A model generated the notes under the pieces. It made no database searches, was not told the DNA's origin, and worked only from the letters and a program-made list of their open reading frames with translations. Below are positions 1 through 8,265 of a stretch of DNA of 64,000 nucleotides, piece after piece (positions within the stretch are counted from its first letter, which is position 1; the number at the start of each line of letters is the position of its first letter). This DNA is from CAYMPH01 sp964529415 (GTDB lineage Bacteria > Spirochaetota > UBA4802 > UBA5550), in the NCBI GenBank assembly GCA_964529415.1, contig CAZGWD010000013.1, forward strand, positions 29,466 through 93,465. Reading direction: 5' to 3'. The position numbers and the translations under genes were made by a program.

Positions 1-605
1 TTCGGATTATAGATATTCGTGGACATGGAGATTCTGAAGGTAAACGTGGTGATGTTCCATCCTCGAACACTCTTATTGAAGATTTATCCCAACATATAAA
101 AGATTTAAAATCAAAAAATCATGAAATGAAAATTGTAATTGGGGGACATTCGATGGGTGGAGGTATCTGCGGACGGTATCTTGAATATTCTGGTTATGAT
201 TCCGTAAAGGGCGTTGTCTATATCGCTCCTTTTTTCCATTATATGCAGCCGGGGATGAAAAATGCTGGATATGTGGATGTAAATATCTTAACCGTTCTAT
301 TCGGCAAAGACCATGCTGTATCACAAATATACCATCCAAGCAGTGATGATCCGAAATTAGTAAAAGAATATACCAACATTATGAGTAAAGCATCAATGGT
401 GTCAGATTTCACAAAATTTAGGAAAAATCATACTACTAAAACAATGTTTATTATAGGTAAAAATGATGAACTTTTTGATATAGAAAAATCAATGAAGATA
501 TTTGATGATAAAAGTATTAAATATATATTACTGGATGAAACTGGACATATAAACTATAAACCAGAATCATTTAATGGAATTCTAAAGTTTATTAATGGCA
601 TTTAA
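1..605 (+). CDS. alpha/beta hydrolase, monoacylglycerol-lipase type (5' partial)
   Basis: The reading frame is open from the window edge (codons begin at base 3) to the TAA at 603-605, so the N-terminus is missing. It shows RGHGDSEG, typical of lysophospholipase/monoacylglycerol lipase-type hydrolases, and then the nucleophile elbow GHSMGG carrying the catalytic serine. The rest of the triad is probably the Asp of GKNDELFD and the His of ETGHINYK. It is probably a cytoplasmic carboxylic ester hydrolase, but the substrate cannot be read. No signal peptide can be judged because the start is outside the window. It is followed by about 300 bases of non-coding DNA, so it is likely the last gene of its transcript. 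Confidence 0.85.
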   Translation, partial: RIIDIRGHGDSEGKRGDVPSSNTLIEDLSQHIKDLKSKNHEMKIVIGGHSMGGGICGRYLEYSGYDSVKGVVYIAPFFHYMQPGMKNAGYVDVNILTVLFGKDHAVSQIYHPSSDDPKLVKEYTNIMSKASMVSDFTKFRKNHTTKTMFIIGKNDELFDIEKSMKIFDDKSIKYILLDETGHINYKPESFNGILKFINGI

Positions 606-903
606 TATAATTCTGAGTTATTCGACAGTCTCAACATGGTGTAAATGCTGTTCTCGCGAAAGGACTCGCTTGGTCTCGCCATGCAAGGAGGCGCATTGCT
701 GCAAAGCCGCAACGTTGTTTACACCAGGCAAGATAGTCTCTTGAATACAGATCAGTGTTTGATATTAGTTTTTACATCTTTTATAAATTACTTGATATAA
801 TCTTTCCTCGTTGACATTTTAAGCCTCAAAAATAATATTATTTCCGCCTTAGCTGAATATTTTTAATAAAAGATGAAGATTAATTTTCCGGAGAGAATAT
901 AAA
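606..903. other. non-coding stretch with a GC-richer inverted-repeat segment
   Basis: No gene is supported here. The segment from about 630 to 740 is clearly richer in G+C than its surroundings. It is bounded by a 9-base inverted pair, TGGTGTAAA (637-645) and TTTACACCA (718-726), with three CTCGC copies inside. It could be a small mobile-element remnant or an integron attC-like site, but the attC end boxes were not found. The last 150 bases are AT-rich and lead to the GGAGAG ribosome-binding site of the next gene. Confidence 0.4.
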
Positions 904-2079
904 ATGAAAAAAGATAATTATCGGCGTATATTTTTTATAGGTGCGGTGGTACTGGCTCTTATTCTTGCATGCGGCACTGTTTTTATATTTACCACTCAGC
1001 CTAATCGTGATGCTGATGCTGCTCCGGGAAAACTTACACAGCAGAGTATTGATTTAAATAAAACTTCAAGGTTCCTGGCAGGCCTGCTTACCCAGCAGGA
1101 ACTTGCTTTTCTGCCGGAAAGGGACCGCGTAAGATATAAAAAAATTTCAGAATCCATAGCTAAAAGCTGGAGCGGTTTTTTTACTAAAAATAAAAATGAA
1201 ATAACAGCGTGGCGGGAAAATAACATACCCGAAAAGAATATTGCCAGGGTGTTTTATCCATTCAGCGGTCCTGATGTGCTTCACCCGCTGCTTTTCTTTC
1301 CTAAAGCAGATGAAATTCTAATGTTTGGTCTTGAACCTACCGGAGGAATTCCTTCAATGGAAGCTGTTCCCCAGGCGGCTCTTGTATCTCAGGTTGAATC
1401 TCTGCTCGATGCGCTTAATTTTGTACTTAACCATTCATTTTTTGTTACAAGCGATATGTCTTCAAAGGTAAAAAGAAGTTCTCTCAACGGAGTTGCTGCA
1501 CTGATGTGCTTTTTTCTTGCTCGTGACGGTTACACTATTCTTGACGCCAGGGAAATTTTTATTACGCCTGAGGGTGTAACAGGTTATGATTTTAAAAATA
1601 AAATCGCAGGTAAAGATCATGTATCCGGCATTGAGATAATTTTCATGGGTGCTGATCAGAAACACAGAAGGGCGAGCTACTTTCAGATTAATGTTTATAA
1701 TAAATCTGCACAGCTTCCGAGATTTTTTGCAATGATTGAAACTTTTAATCCTCAGGCTGCCATTATAAAGTCAGCTTCTTATCTCATGTCAGACAAAAAT
1801 TTCAGCAGTATCAGAGAACAGGTGCTTGCAAAAAGCCCGATAATAATTCAGGACGACAGCGGGATCGACTATCATTATTTTAAAAAAACCGAATGGGATA
1901 TCACATATTTCGGAAAATATCATAAACCGATACCTTTATTCAATCACCAGTACCAGAAATCCCTGGAGAATGATGTTGCAAAATATTCCAAGGGACCGAT
2001 TAATTTTGTTTATGGATATGGTTACGGGTATCCTGATATGACATATCATCTTATTATAGCCAGAAAGAAGAAACCTTGA
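904..2079 (+). CDS. unrecognised membrane-anchored or lipoprotein-like protein, 391 aa
   Basis: I do not recognise this family. The start ATG has GGAGAG upstream. Residues 9-31 form a hydrophobic segment after a basic N-terminus (MKKDNYRR), and LILAC within it could be a loose, spirochaete-style lipobox. The protein is therefore either anchored by one helix or lipid-modified, with about 360 residues outside the cytoplasm. The remainder is a mixed alpha/beta globular sequence without Cys clusters or repeats, ending in a basic tail (ARKKKP). The next gene begins 35 bases downstream and is also unknown, so the two may be co-transcribed. Confidence 0.6.
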   Translation: MKKDNYRRIFFIGAVVLALILACGTVFIFTTQPNRDADAAPGKLTQQSIDLNKTSRFLAGLLTQQELAFLPERDRVRYKKISESIAKSWSGFFTKNKNEITAWRENNIPEKNIARVFYPFSGPDVLHPLLFFPKADEILMFGLEPTGGIPSMEAVPQAALVSQVESLLDALNFVLNHSFFVTSDMSSKVKRSSLNGVAALMCFFLARDGYTILDAREIFITPEGVTGYDFKNKIAGKDHVSGIEIIFMGADQKHRRASYFQINVYNKSAQLPRFFAMIETFNPQAAIIKSASYLMSDKNFSSIREQVLAKSPIIIQDDSGIDYHYFKKTEWDITYFGKYHKPIPLFNHQYQKSLENDVAKYSKGPINFVYGYGYGYPDMTYHLIIARKKKP

Positions 2080-2114
2080 TTAAGAATATGCAATAAACTG
2101 CATGGAGAAATAAT

Positions 2115-4094
2115 TTGGATTTACATAATCTTGATGAACTTATAGTAGAAGATAATCCGCTGCTTACTGATGAATTCGGTGAACTGAAATATAAAGTTGC
2201 GACTTATTTTTCTGATGGATTAAAGGAAACTATTTTTTCAGGCCCGACCATTCACCCTGTAATCAAAATTTATTATCTGGCGCGTATTGAATCATTGCGC
2301 GCCGAGGCAGGTCTGCCGGCACTTACGGAAACAGAAACGGAAGGGATTATAGCTCAGGCTGTAGATCTGGTTATAGAACGCAATATGGTATATATCCGGT
2401 CATCAGCAAGAAGCATGAATCAGGCCTTCCGCGCAGATGCTTATCTGCAGAGTATCGGGATTCCGCGTTCTTCTGTGCGTTTTATTGACGTATATAACGA
2501 TGATGTTCGTGGTGCCATCAAGAGGCGTGGGGAAATCTGGCGGCTTCAGGAAACTCCAAAATCTTCAGAAGAGATTATTTCCTTTATCAACTCCTCGCGC
2601 ATCCAGCTTGGAGCCAAAACTGTGTATTACTATTCGCGCACAACCGGCGTTAAGTATCTGACATGTGCAGAGTTTATGAAAATCGAAAGACTGCCGGAAG
2701 CTGATATACGCGCATGTCTTGAGGAGATTAAGGATTTATCTGCGCGCAGGATTGAAGACGGGAGCCCTGCGGTTGTTTTTTTCAAGGCGCATAATTTTGG
2801 AAATTATAATTTTAAGGCCTTTGACTTTTCAGCTGCGGATTCACATATGATGAACCATTATAATCTTTTAAAGAAAAATTTTGTTATGTCTGCAGAACAG
2901 TATTTTCGGGAGGATAATTGTAATGATCCTGTATGGCAGGCTGAAATGTTTCAATGTCTTATCGGAGCCGGCAGGGATGAAAACGGACATCGGCGTCTTG
3001 AGGAGGATATTGTTGGGCTGTCAGATGAATTCCATTCCAGGGTGACATGGCTGCCGGGATGTTCAATCAATGGTGACGAACCGATGTTTGACGCGGCATT
3101 TGACTCTGCTGAATTTGAAAAAGATGATGTCATCCGGAGGCTCCTGGACCGGAATGTCATGGGTATTATAAAGAACTTTGTTAATGCAGTGCCGGGCATT
3201 GAGTATATCAATGTAGCCCGCATTGAAAGCACTCTTTCAAAACGCGCATCGAGAAAGATTATCATGCCTGGAAGACGATGCGTGTATATTGCAGTTTTTC
3301 ATCGAACCGGGGATATCGAGGAAACAGTTAAAGTTATCCGGTTTCAGAAACGTGATGTGTATTATTTTCTCGATAACGGGCTTGGGCTCAGGGAGGCAAT
3401 AGCTGCTTCGGAAAGCAACCGTACATTTGTAAACAAACGTCATGAAGCGTGTGTGCGCCTGGGGCTTAACCTTTCCAGTGTTGAGATCAGGAGCATCAAC
3501 GAATTTTATGACGGGGCCAATTTGAAATTTCGCGGGAAGGAAATTACAAGCTGTTATTATGAACGCGATTACGAGTTCGGCTATGCAACGGACAAGATTC
3601 CTGCGGACTGGTATCATGCTGAAAAGAATTCAACAGAGTTTGCAAAGCTTCTCGGCCGGACAGCAGCTGCGAGTTTTATTACGGGCCGGCTTTATGACGG
3701 CGAAGTCATTTTTGATGACGGTGACGAAATAGTGGTTGTAGACTTCGGGGGCGCGCCGCTTGATATTGTGATAACCGAAGGTACTGCTTCCTTTAATGAA
3801 TTGGACGTTCCGCTTTCTGAATTTGCTGTTGATTATGCCCAGTCTGTGATTAAACGCTCCGGACTGGTTCCTGACTTCGAACTGTTCAGGGACAGTTTTA
3901 TCGAGGCATTCATAACAAGATTTGTGGAAATTCAGAACGCATTTAGAAATAACAGAGCGGAATATGAAAGTCTTTTCGAGGATGATAAACCAGGAGACAA
4001 CTTTTATGAGAAATGGCAGCTGGCTCTGCGCAGGCTTGACGGCGCTGATGCACAGGAGCTTGCTTTTCTGATAATTAAAGAATGCGGACGATAA
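2115..4094 (+). CDS. unrecognised 659-aa protein with a kinase-like DFG segment
   Basis: It starts at TTG with GGAG eight bases upstream, and no better ATG lies nearby. I recognise no family. No signal peptide or membrane helix is visible, so it should be cytoplasmic. Near residue 540 the sequence VVVDFGGAP follows an acidic FDDGDE strand, which resembles the metal-binding DFG of protein- or lipid-kinase folds, but no convincing glycine-rich loop or catalytic HRD/HxD was found. Codons end in G or C (CGC, CTG, GGC) much more often than in groEL or the unknown gene upstream, which hints at a different origin. A transfer event together with the flanking repeat at 4150-4443 is possible but unproven. 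Confidence 0.5.
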   Translation: MDLHNLDELIVEDNPLLTDEFGELKYKVATYFSDGLKETIFSGPTIHPVIKIYYLARIESLRAEAGLPALTETETEGIIAQAVDLVIERNMVYIRSSARSMNQAFRADAYLQSIGIPRSSVRFIDVYNDDVRGAIKRRGEIWRLQETPKSSEEIISFINSSRIQLGAKTVYYYSRTTGVKYLTCAEFMKIERLPEADIRACLEEIKDLSARRIEDGSPAVVFFKAHNFGNYNFKAFDFSAADSHMMNHYNLLKKNFVMSAEQYFREDNCNDPVWQAEMFQCLIGAGRDENGHRRLEEDIVGLSDEFHSRVTWLPGCSINGDEPMFDAAFDSAEFEKDDVIRRLLDRNVMGIIKNFVNAVPGIEYINVARIESTLSKRASRKIIMPGRRCVYIAVFHRTGDIEETVKVIRFQKRDVYYFLDNGLGLREAIAASESNRTFVNKRHEACVRLGLNLSSVEIRSINEFYDGANLKFRGKEITSCYYERDYEFGYATDKIPADWYHAEKNSTEFAKLLGRTAAASFITGRLYDGEVIFDDGDEIVVVDFGGAPLDIVITEGTASFNELDVPLSEFAVDYAQSVIKRSGLVPDFELFRDSFIEAFITRFVEIQNAFRNNRAEYESLFEDDKPGDNFYEKWQLALRRLDGADAQELAFLIIKECGR

Positions 4095-4147
4095 TTTTTT
4101 TAACAAAAATTTTAAATTTTTTTTGTCTGTTCGTATTAATAATAAAG

Positions 4148-4446
4148 GCTCATTTCTGATTCTTGGAAAAATGATATTCAATTATCCCCCCGTCCCCCGA
4201 AGGGGGCGAGTTTAAAGAAATTTAATAAATTGAATTTCTGAAAAATATTGAAATTGAAATATTGAGTATCAAAAATGAAAATGAATAAAAAATATTTCAA
4301 ATATTACAAAAATGATAAAATATGCATTATCGATGAAGTAATTATTTATCACATTTTTTCGCCCCCTTTGGGGGACGGAGGGCTTTAGGGTGACAGGGCA
4401 CTATAACTAAAAAATATAATAACCCCTAAGAATCAGGAAAGAGTAA
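4148..4446. repeat. MITE-like element with C-rich hairpin ends
   Basis: The core (4186-4383) is bounded by two G/C-rich hairpins in inverted orientation: CCCCCGTCCCCCGAAGGGGG at 4187-4206 and CGCCCCCTTTGGGGGACGG at 4360-4378. Outside these, CTCATTTCTGATTCTTGG (about 4150-4167) faces an imperfect inverted copy, CCTAAGAATCAGGAAAGAG, at about 4424-4442. The interior is AT-rich. A related core lies at 24302-24545. No transposase is present. The element fills the gap upstream of queC. Confidence 0.6.
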
Positions 4447-4464
4447 TAATAAACAGGATAAAAA

Positions 4465-5142
4465 ATGAAGAATAAAGCAGTAATATTATTAAGCGGAGGG
4501 CTTGATTCAGCAACTGTTGCAGGTATAGCCATTAGCGAAGATTTTGAGCTATACGCTTTATCATTTAATTACGGGCAGAGACATGGCATTGAGCTTGAGT
4601 GTTCCGGAAAAGTTGCAGCTTTTTTTAAAATTAAAAATCATATTACAATTGATATACCGGCTGAGATTTTTAATTCAGCTCTTGTTAAAAATTCAGGTAT
4701 AGCTGTGCCGAAATCGGGCTTGGATCCTTTAAAAATTCCTTCTACGTATGTGCCTGCAAGAAATATTCTTTTTCTTTCATATGCGCTTGCTGCTGCAGAG
4801 AGTTTCGGCGCATCAGATATTTTTATCGGGGCAAATGCAGTTGATTACAGCGGGTACCCTGACTGCAGACCGGAATTTTTTACTTCTTTCGAGAATATGG
4901 CAAATATAGGAACTAAAGCTGCAATCGAAGGTAAGCCGTTTAAAATTCATACCCCAATTATTGATTTAAAAAAAGCAGAGATTATTAAAAAAGGGATTTC
5001 ACTCGGAATCGACTATTCAATAACACACAGCTGTTATGATCCGGATGCATCGGGTCTGGCCTGCGGTGCCTGCGACAGCTGCATTCTGAGAAGAAACGGA
5101 TTTGCTGATGCCGGAATTCCTGATCCGACAAAATATATATGA
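4465..5142 (+). CDS. queC: 7-cyano-7-deazaguanine synthase QueC
   Basis: QueC converts 7-carboxy-7-deazaguanine to preQ0 with ammonia and ATP, in queuosine biosynthesis. The PP-loop ATP pyrophosphatase signature SGGLDS is at residues 10-15. The zinc site near the C-terminus is complete: a Cys in HSCYDPD followed by CGACDSC. The 225-residue length matches the family. The stop overlaps the start of comF by four bases (ATGA), so the two are translationally coupled. QueD, QueE and QueF are not in the window, so the pathway partners must lie elsewhere. No preQ1 riboswitch is apparent upstream, where a repeat element sits. Confidence 0.95.
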   Translation: MKNKAVILLSGGLDSATVAGIAISEDFELYALSFNYGQRHGIELECSGKVAAFFKIKNHITIDIPAEIFNSALVKNSGIAVPKSGLDPLKIPSTYVPARNILFLSYALAAAESFGASDIFIGANAVDYSGYPDCRPEFFTSFENMANIGTKAAIEGKPFKIHTPIIDLKKAEIIKKGISLGIDYSITHSCYDPDASGLACGACDSCILRRNGFADAGIPDPTKYI

Positions 5143-5849
5143 CTGTTTTTTACATCTTATTTGATATTATTTTCCCGTCAAAATGCGCATGCTGCTCATC
5201 TCCTGTTTCATTTAGTGATAGAAATTTATGTAAATCCTGTGCAGGAAAAATAGAATATATAAAAGATGAATGTACTGTATGCTCAGGAGTAATTGAAAAT
5301 AATATCTGCGTTATATGTTCCGGAAGAAAATTCTATCCTGCACGTCATTTTTCCCTGATTGATTATTCGCAGGAAGTTCGGGAACTGCTTCACGGAATAA
5401 AATACAATGGCCTGAAACGTGCATTAAAGATTTTGTCGGATATAGCAGTTGCCTGGCCTGGATTAAACTGCATAGAGTGCGATATAATAACATCTGTTCC
5501 GATGAATCAGAAGAAGTTATGGAAAAGAGGATTTAACCAGTGCGAATTGATAGCGAAATCTATTTCAAAGAAAATAAAAGCTCCATATGAGAATATTTTA
5601 TTGGAAAAAACAAATGCAGGGAAACAGAATGAGCTCGGCTATAGAGACAGATTTCTTAATGTTATCGGCAGATACAAAGTGCAGTCAAAGTCAAAATTTA
5701 TGGGTAAAACAGTGCTTTTAGTTGATGATATTTTTACTTCTGGAGCAACTGTTAATGAATGTGCCAGAATTCTGCTGGAAAATGGAGCGTTTCAGGTTTT
5801 TTCTCTTTCTATAGCCAGAACTAAAATAAAAAGGCTTGAAATTTTTTAA
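5139..5849 (+). CDS. comF: ComF family phosphoribosyltransferase-like protein
   Basis: The N-terminal ~55 residues carry a ComF-type zinc-ribbon (KCACC, LCKSC, CTVC, CVIC pairs). The C-terminal half is a type I phosphoribosyltransferase fold with the PRPP-binding motif VLLVDDIFTSGAT near residue 190. The family (ComFC/GntX) is linked to DNA uptake and single-strand handling, although its reaction is not settled. It overlaps queC by four bases. The 236-residue length is normal. No signal peptide or membrane segment was seen, so it should be cytoplasmic. Confidence 0.88.
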   Translation: MTVFYILFDIIFPSKCACCSSPVSFSDRNLCKSCAGKIEYIKDECTVCSGVIENNICVICSGRKFYPARHFSLIDYSQEVRELLHGIKYNGLKRALKILSDIAVAWPGLNCIECDIITSVPMNQKKLWKRGFNQCELIAKSISKKIKAPYENILLEKTNAGKQNELGYRDRFLNVIGRYKVQSKSKFMGKTVLLVDDIFTSGATVNECARILLENGAFQVFSLSIARTKIKRLEIF

Positions 5850-5992
5850 TATTAATTATTCATAAGTATATACCTGATTATATTTATAATAATTTAAAAG
5901 AAAAATAATATTTGCTTATTAATGGCTTTAAGTCTCTTGAAGCTGAGGGGATTTCTTTTATTTAATAGTCAGGATTAAATTTTTTTATCGCC

Positions 5993-6020
5993 AATACAGT
6001 TTTTTAACCGTATTTTTTAA
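5993..6020 (+). terminator. possible terminator after queC-comF
   Basis: AATACAG (5993-5999) pairs imperfectly with CCGTATT (6008-6014), and a T-run follows. The stem is short and AT-rich, so this is a weak call. Confidence 0.35.
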
Positions 6021-6045
6021 AAAAAATTCTTTCAGGAGCCTTACA

Positions 6046-6375
6046 ATGAAAAGGATCTCAGAAGAAAATGTTGAGATAATAATACTTGACGGAAGAATCG
6101 ATCAGGATGCTTCCGAAGAGCTTGAAGGCGTGCTTCAGGACTGTCTCAACAAGAAAAAGCACAACATATGCATAGACTTGATTAATGTAAAACACATCTG
6201 CAGTTCTGCTCTTGGTGTTTTTGTGGCTGCAAAAAGAAAAATCAAGGACAGTGAGGGCGATATAAAGCTGATTATTGTTAATGATAATCTTCTTAAATTA
6301 TTCCAGACCACAATGCTTGATAAAGTTTTTGAAATATTTGAATCACAGAGAGAATGTCTTGCCACCTTTGACTGA
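6046..6375 (+). CDS. STAS-domain anti-sigma-factor antagonist (SpoIIAA/RsbV type)
   Basis: This 109-residue protein is a single STAS domain. The segment ICSSALGVF (residues 51-59) matches the phosphorylatable serine loop of anti-anti-sigma factors, with Ser53 or Ser54 as the likely switch residue. Such proteins bind HATPase anti-sigma kinases when unphosphorylated and are reset by PP2C phosphatases, several of which are encoded in this window. AGGAG lies before the ATG. Its 3' end overlaps the start of the polyprenyl synthase gene, so it may be co-expressed with isoprenoid synthesis. Its particular partner kinase is not evident next to it. Confidence 0.88.
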   Translation: MKRISEENVEIIILDGRIDQDASEELEGVLQDCLNKKKHNICIDLINVKHICSSALGVFVAAKRKIKDSEGDIKLIIVNDNLLKLFQTTMLDKVFEIFESQRECLATFD

Positions 6376-7354
6376 TAAACCAACCAGAACCATAAAAGAA
6401 ATACTCTCTCCGGTTGAGCCGTATTTAAGAGCTGTAGATGAGGATATTAAATTAAAACTCAGAACAGATGTTCCTCTTATTAATGATGGAGCAATGCATC
6501 TTTTTAAAAGCGGCGGCAAAATGGTCAGGGCCGCGCTTGTTATTTTATCAAGCGGTTTGAAAGGCCCTGTTCCGGACAAAACTGTAATGATTGCAGGCGC
6601 GACAGAGATCGTTCATGCAGCTACTCTTATTCATGATGATATTATCGACAAGGCATTTTTAAGAAGAGGGGATATCTCTGTTTCTGAAAAATGGGGCAAT
6701 AAAGTTGCAGTGCTTGTAGGTGATTTCATGTACACAACCGGCCTCGACATTGTTGTATGCGACGGTAACCCGGCTCTTTTTCCTGTAATTGTAGCAGGCA
6801 CAAGCGACATGGTTCAGGGTGAATTGTATCAGCTTCAGTATTCAAATATTGATTCAATAAACGAAGAGCATTATTTTAAAATTATCGAACTTAAAACTGC
6901 GCGCTTCATGGCTGCGTGCGTGAAACTTGGTGCGGTAAAAGCGTCCTGTGCTCAAAAAGAATGCGATGAATTATATTCATTCGGATTGAACCTGGGAATG
7001 GCATTCCAGATTATCGACGATATGCTGGATTTTACAAGTATCGGAGCTGATACAGGAAAGGATGCCTCCAACGATATTATTGACGGTAAAATAACACTTC
7101 CGTTATTGTATCTTATAAACAGATCAACAGCTGAGGATTCAAAAGCAGTGCTTGAATTCTGCTGTAATCCGAATCTTGAATCCATGCCGGATATTATTAA
7201 AAGGCTTGAGAATTCCGGAGCTTTCGAATTCTGCAGGGAAAAAGCAGCAGGGTATATAAACAATGCTCTTAAAATTCTAACGCCTTATCCTGAGAGCAAA
7301 TTTAAGAATGTATTGATTGAGCTTGCTCATTTTTTTCTTTACAGAAAAAATTGA
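6359..7354 (+). CDS. polyprenyl diphosphate synthase (IspB/HepT-like)
   Basis: It is a trans-type prenyl chain elongating enzyme that condenses isopentenyl diphosphate units, probably for the quinone side chain. The first aspartate-rich motif is DDIIDKAFLRRG and the second is IIDDMLDF, both intact. I chose the TTG at 6359, preceded by AGAGAGA, giving 331 residues, the usual family length. The longer frame from 6275 would add an unconserved tail running through the STAS gene. With this start it overlaps the STAS gene by 17 bases, suggesting translational coupling. The product chain length cannot be decided by eye. Confidence 0.9.
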   Translation: MPPLTDKPTRTIKEILSPVEPYLRAVDEDIKLKLRTDVPLINDGAMHLFKSGGKMVRAALVILSSGLKGPVPDKTVMIAGATEIVHAATLIHDDIIDKAFLRRGDISVSEKWGNKVAVLVGDFMYTTGLDIVVCDGNPALFPVIVAGTSDMVQGELYQLQYSNIDSINEEHYFKIIELKTARFMAACVKLGAVKASCAQKECDELYSFGLNLGMAFQIIDDMLDFTSIGADTGKDASNDIIDGKITLPLLYLINRSTAEDSKAVLEFCCNPNLESMPDIIKRLENSGAFEFCREKAAGYINNALKILTPYPESKFKNVLIELAHFFLYRKN

Positions 7355-7432
7355 TTATATTTAACTTAACTTGAAATTTGAGTTAGACATTTTTCAATTG
7401 CCCTTTTTTTTAATTTGTAATTGCCGGTAAAA

Positions 7433-7571
7433 ATGTGTAAGAGAGGGAGATATAAGAGATGGATGAGATAATGGGGATAAAAGATCTTAAGTAAGAGGGA
7501 TATTATAGCTTATAAAATAAATAAAAAATCTCCGCATCTCTTACATCCCCATATCTCCTATTCTTACACAT
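7433..7571. repeat. 139-bp MITE-like inverted-repeat element
   Basis: ATGTGTAAGAGAGGGAGATA at 7433-7452 faces an inverted copy at the right end, whose complement reads ATGTGTAAGAATAGGAGATA (7552-7571). The similarity extends inward to GAGATG/CATCTC. The element contains no open frame and lies between the polyprenyl synthase gene and the TPR gene, about 30 bases before the latter. No other copy was found in the window. Confidence 0.6.
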
Positions 7572-7599
7572 ATATTGACTGAAATTGATGGAGGCTTAT

Positions 7600-7821
7600 A
7601 TGATAACAAAGGAAAAAGAAGAAGTATTGCAATATTACAATCTGGGTCTATCTGCATATAAGCAGAGAAAATGGGATGACGCCATGAAAGCTTTTGAGAT
7701 GGCCCTTAAGATTGATCCAAATGACGGCCCGTCAAAGCTTTATCTTGAAAGAGCTCAGAATTACAAGCAGTCTCCTCCAGGTGATGATTGGGACGGCGTT
7801 TTTACTATGACAACAAAATAA
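7600..7821 (+). CDS. small TPR protein with DWDGVF tail
   Basis: I place the start at ATG 7600, five bases after a perfect GGAGG (7590-7594), which makes 73 residues. It is one and a half tetratricopeptide units (YYNLGLSAYKQRKWDDAM, then FEMALKIDPNDGPSKLYLERA) followed by PPGDDWDGVFTMTTK. That tail is familiar from the TPR end of spirochaetal adenylate/guanylate cyclases and small TPR proteins, so it may be a free-standing version of that module. It is 18 bases upstream of the bactofilin gene and probably in its operon. No catalytic residues are present; a protein-interaction role is likely. Confidence 0.7.
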   Translation: MITKEKEEVLQYYNLGLSAYKQRKWDDAMKAFEMALKIDPNDGPSKLYLERAQNYKQSPPGDDWDGVFTMTTK

Positions 7822-7839
7822 GCGTTTACCGGAGTTTTT

Positions 7840-8265
7840 ATGGCAAAGAAGATTATACAGGTTAATAAAAATCCTGTTTACGATTTTGGCATGGTATCAA
7901 CAGTTTTCGGGAAAGATACAGAATTTTCAGGAGATCTTGAATTTAAGGAATCCCTGCAGATAAATGGTTTGTTCAGCGGAGAAGTTCTTTCAGGAGGATA
8001 TCTCATTGTTGGCGAGAGCGCTGTTGTTAAGGCCAATATCAAAGCTAAAACTGTTTTATTGTATGGTACAGTTCATGGAAATATAGAAGCAGTGAACAGG
8101 CTTGAAATTTATCCTAATGGAAAACTGTATGGAAATATCCGTACAGGGAAACTTAAAATTTCAGACGGTGTTGTTTTTGAGGGCAAGTGCGAGATGATAA
8201 AGCCTGAGGAAAAAAAGAGCAGGAAGGAATCTTCCCAGTCAGAAGATGCTAAAGAATCAGCCTGA
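7840..8265 (+). CDS. bactofilin (polymer-forming cytoskeletal protein)
   Basis: This 141-residue protein has the bactofilin core, about residues 20-115, with the regular glycine-spaced beta-helix pattern (ESLQINGLFSGEVLSGG, GTVHGNIEAVNRLEIYPNGKLYGNIRTGKL). A charged C-terminal tail (EEKKSRKESSQSED) follows. Bactofilins self-assemble without nucleotide into filaments that organise cell shape or membrane-associated enzymes. GGAG stands before the ATG. The end overlaps the AmrS gene by 20 bases. In spirochaetes bactofilins have been tied to cell coiling; that link is knowledge of the family, not visible here. Confidence 0.92.
   Translation: MAKKIIQVNKNPVYDFGMVSTVFGKDTEFSGDLEFKESLQINGLFSGEVLSGGYLIVGESAVVKANIKAKTVLLYGTVHGNIEAVNRLEIYPNGKLYGNIRTGKLKISDGVVFEGKCEMIKPEEKKSRKESSQSEDAKESA

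Noticed and set aside
630..740. Integron attC site
   Set aside because: An inverted pair exists, but the RYYYAAC/GTTRRRY end boxes are not found and no integrase is in view, so it is listed only as an unexplained structured segment.
3630..4181. 183-codon open frame on the minus strand
   Set aside because: It is antisense to the 3' end of the 659-aa gene, runs into a repeat, and has no ribosome-binding site or recognisable protein.
4384..4464. preQ1 riboswitch before queC
   Set aside because: No pseudoknot-like C-rich/A-rich arrangement with a following ribosome-binding site was found; the gap is mostly repeat element.
6275..6358. Longer N-terminus for the polyprenyl synthase
   Set aside because: The extra residues are the shadow of the STAS gene and would make the enzyme longer than its family; TTG 6359 has a better upstream site.
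7585..7599. Upstream TTG/ATG start for the TPR protein
   Set aside because: GGAGG at 7590-7594 would lie inside the coding sequence, whereas it is ideally placed for ATG 7600.
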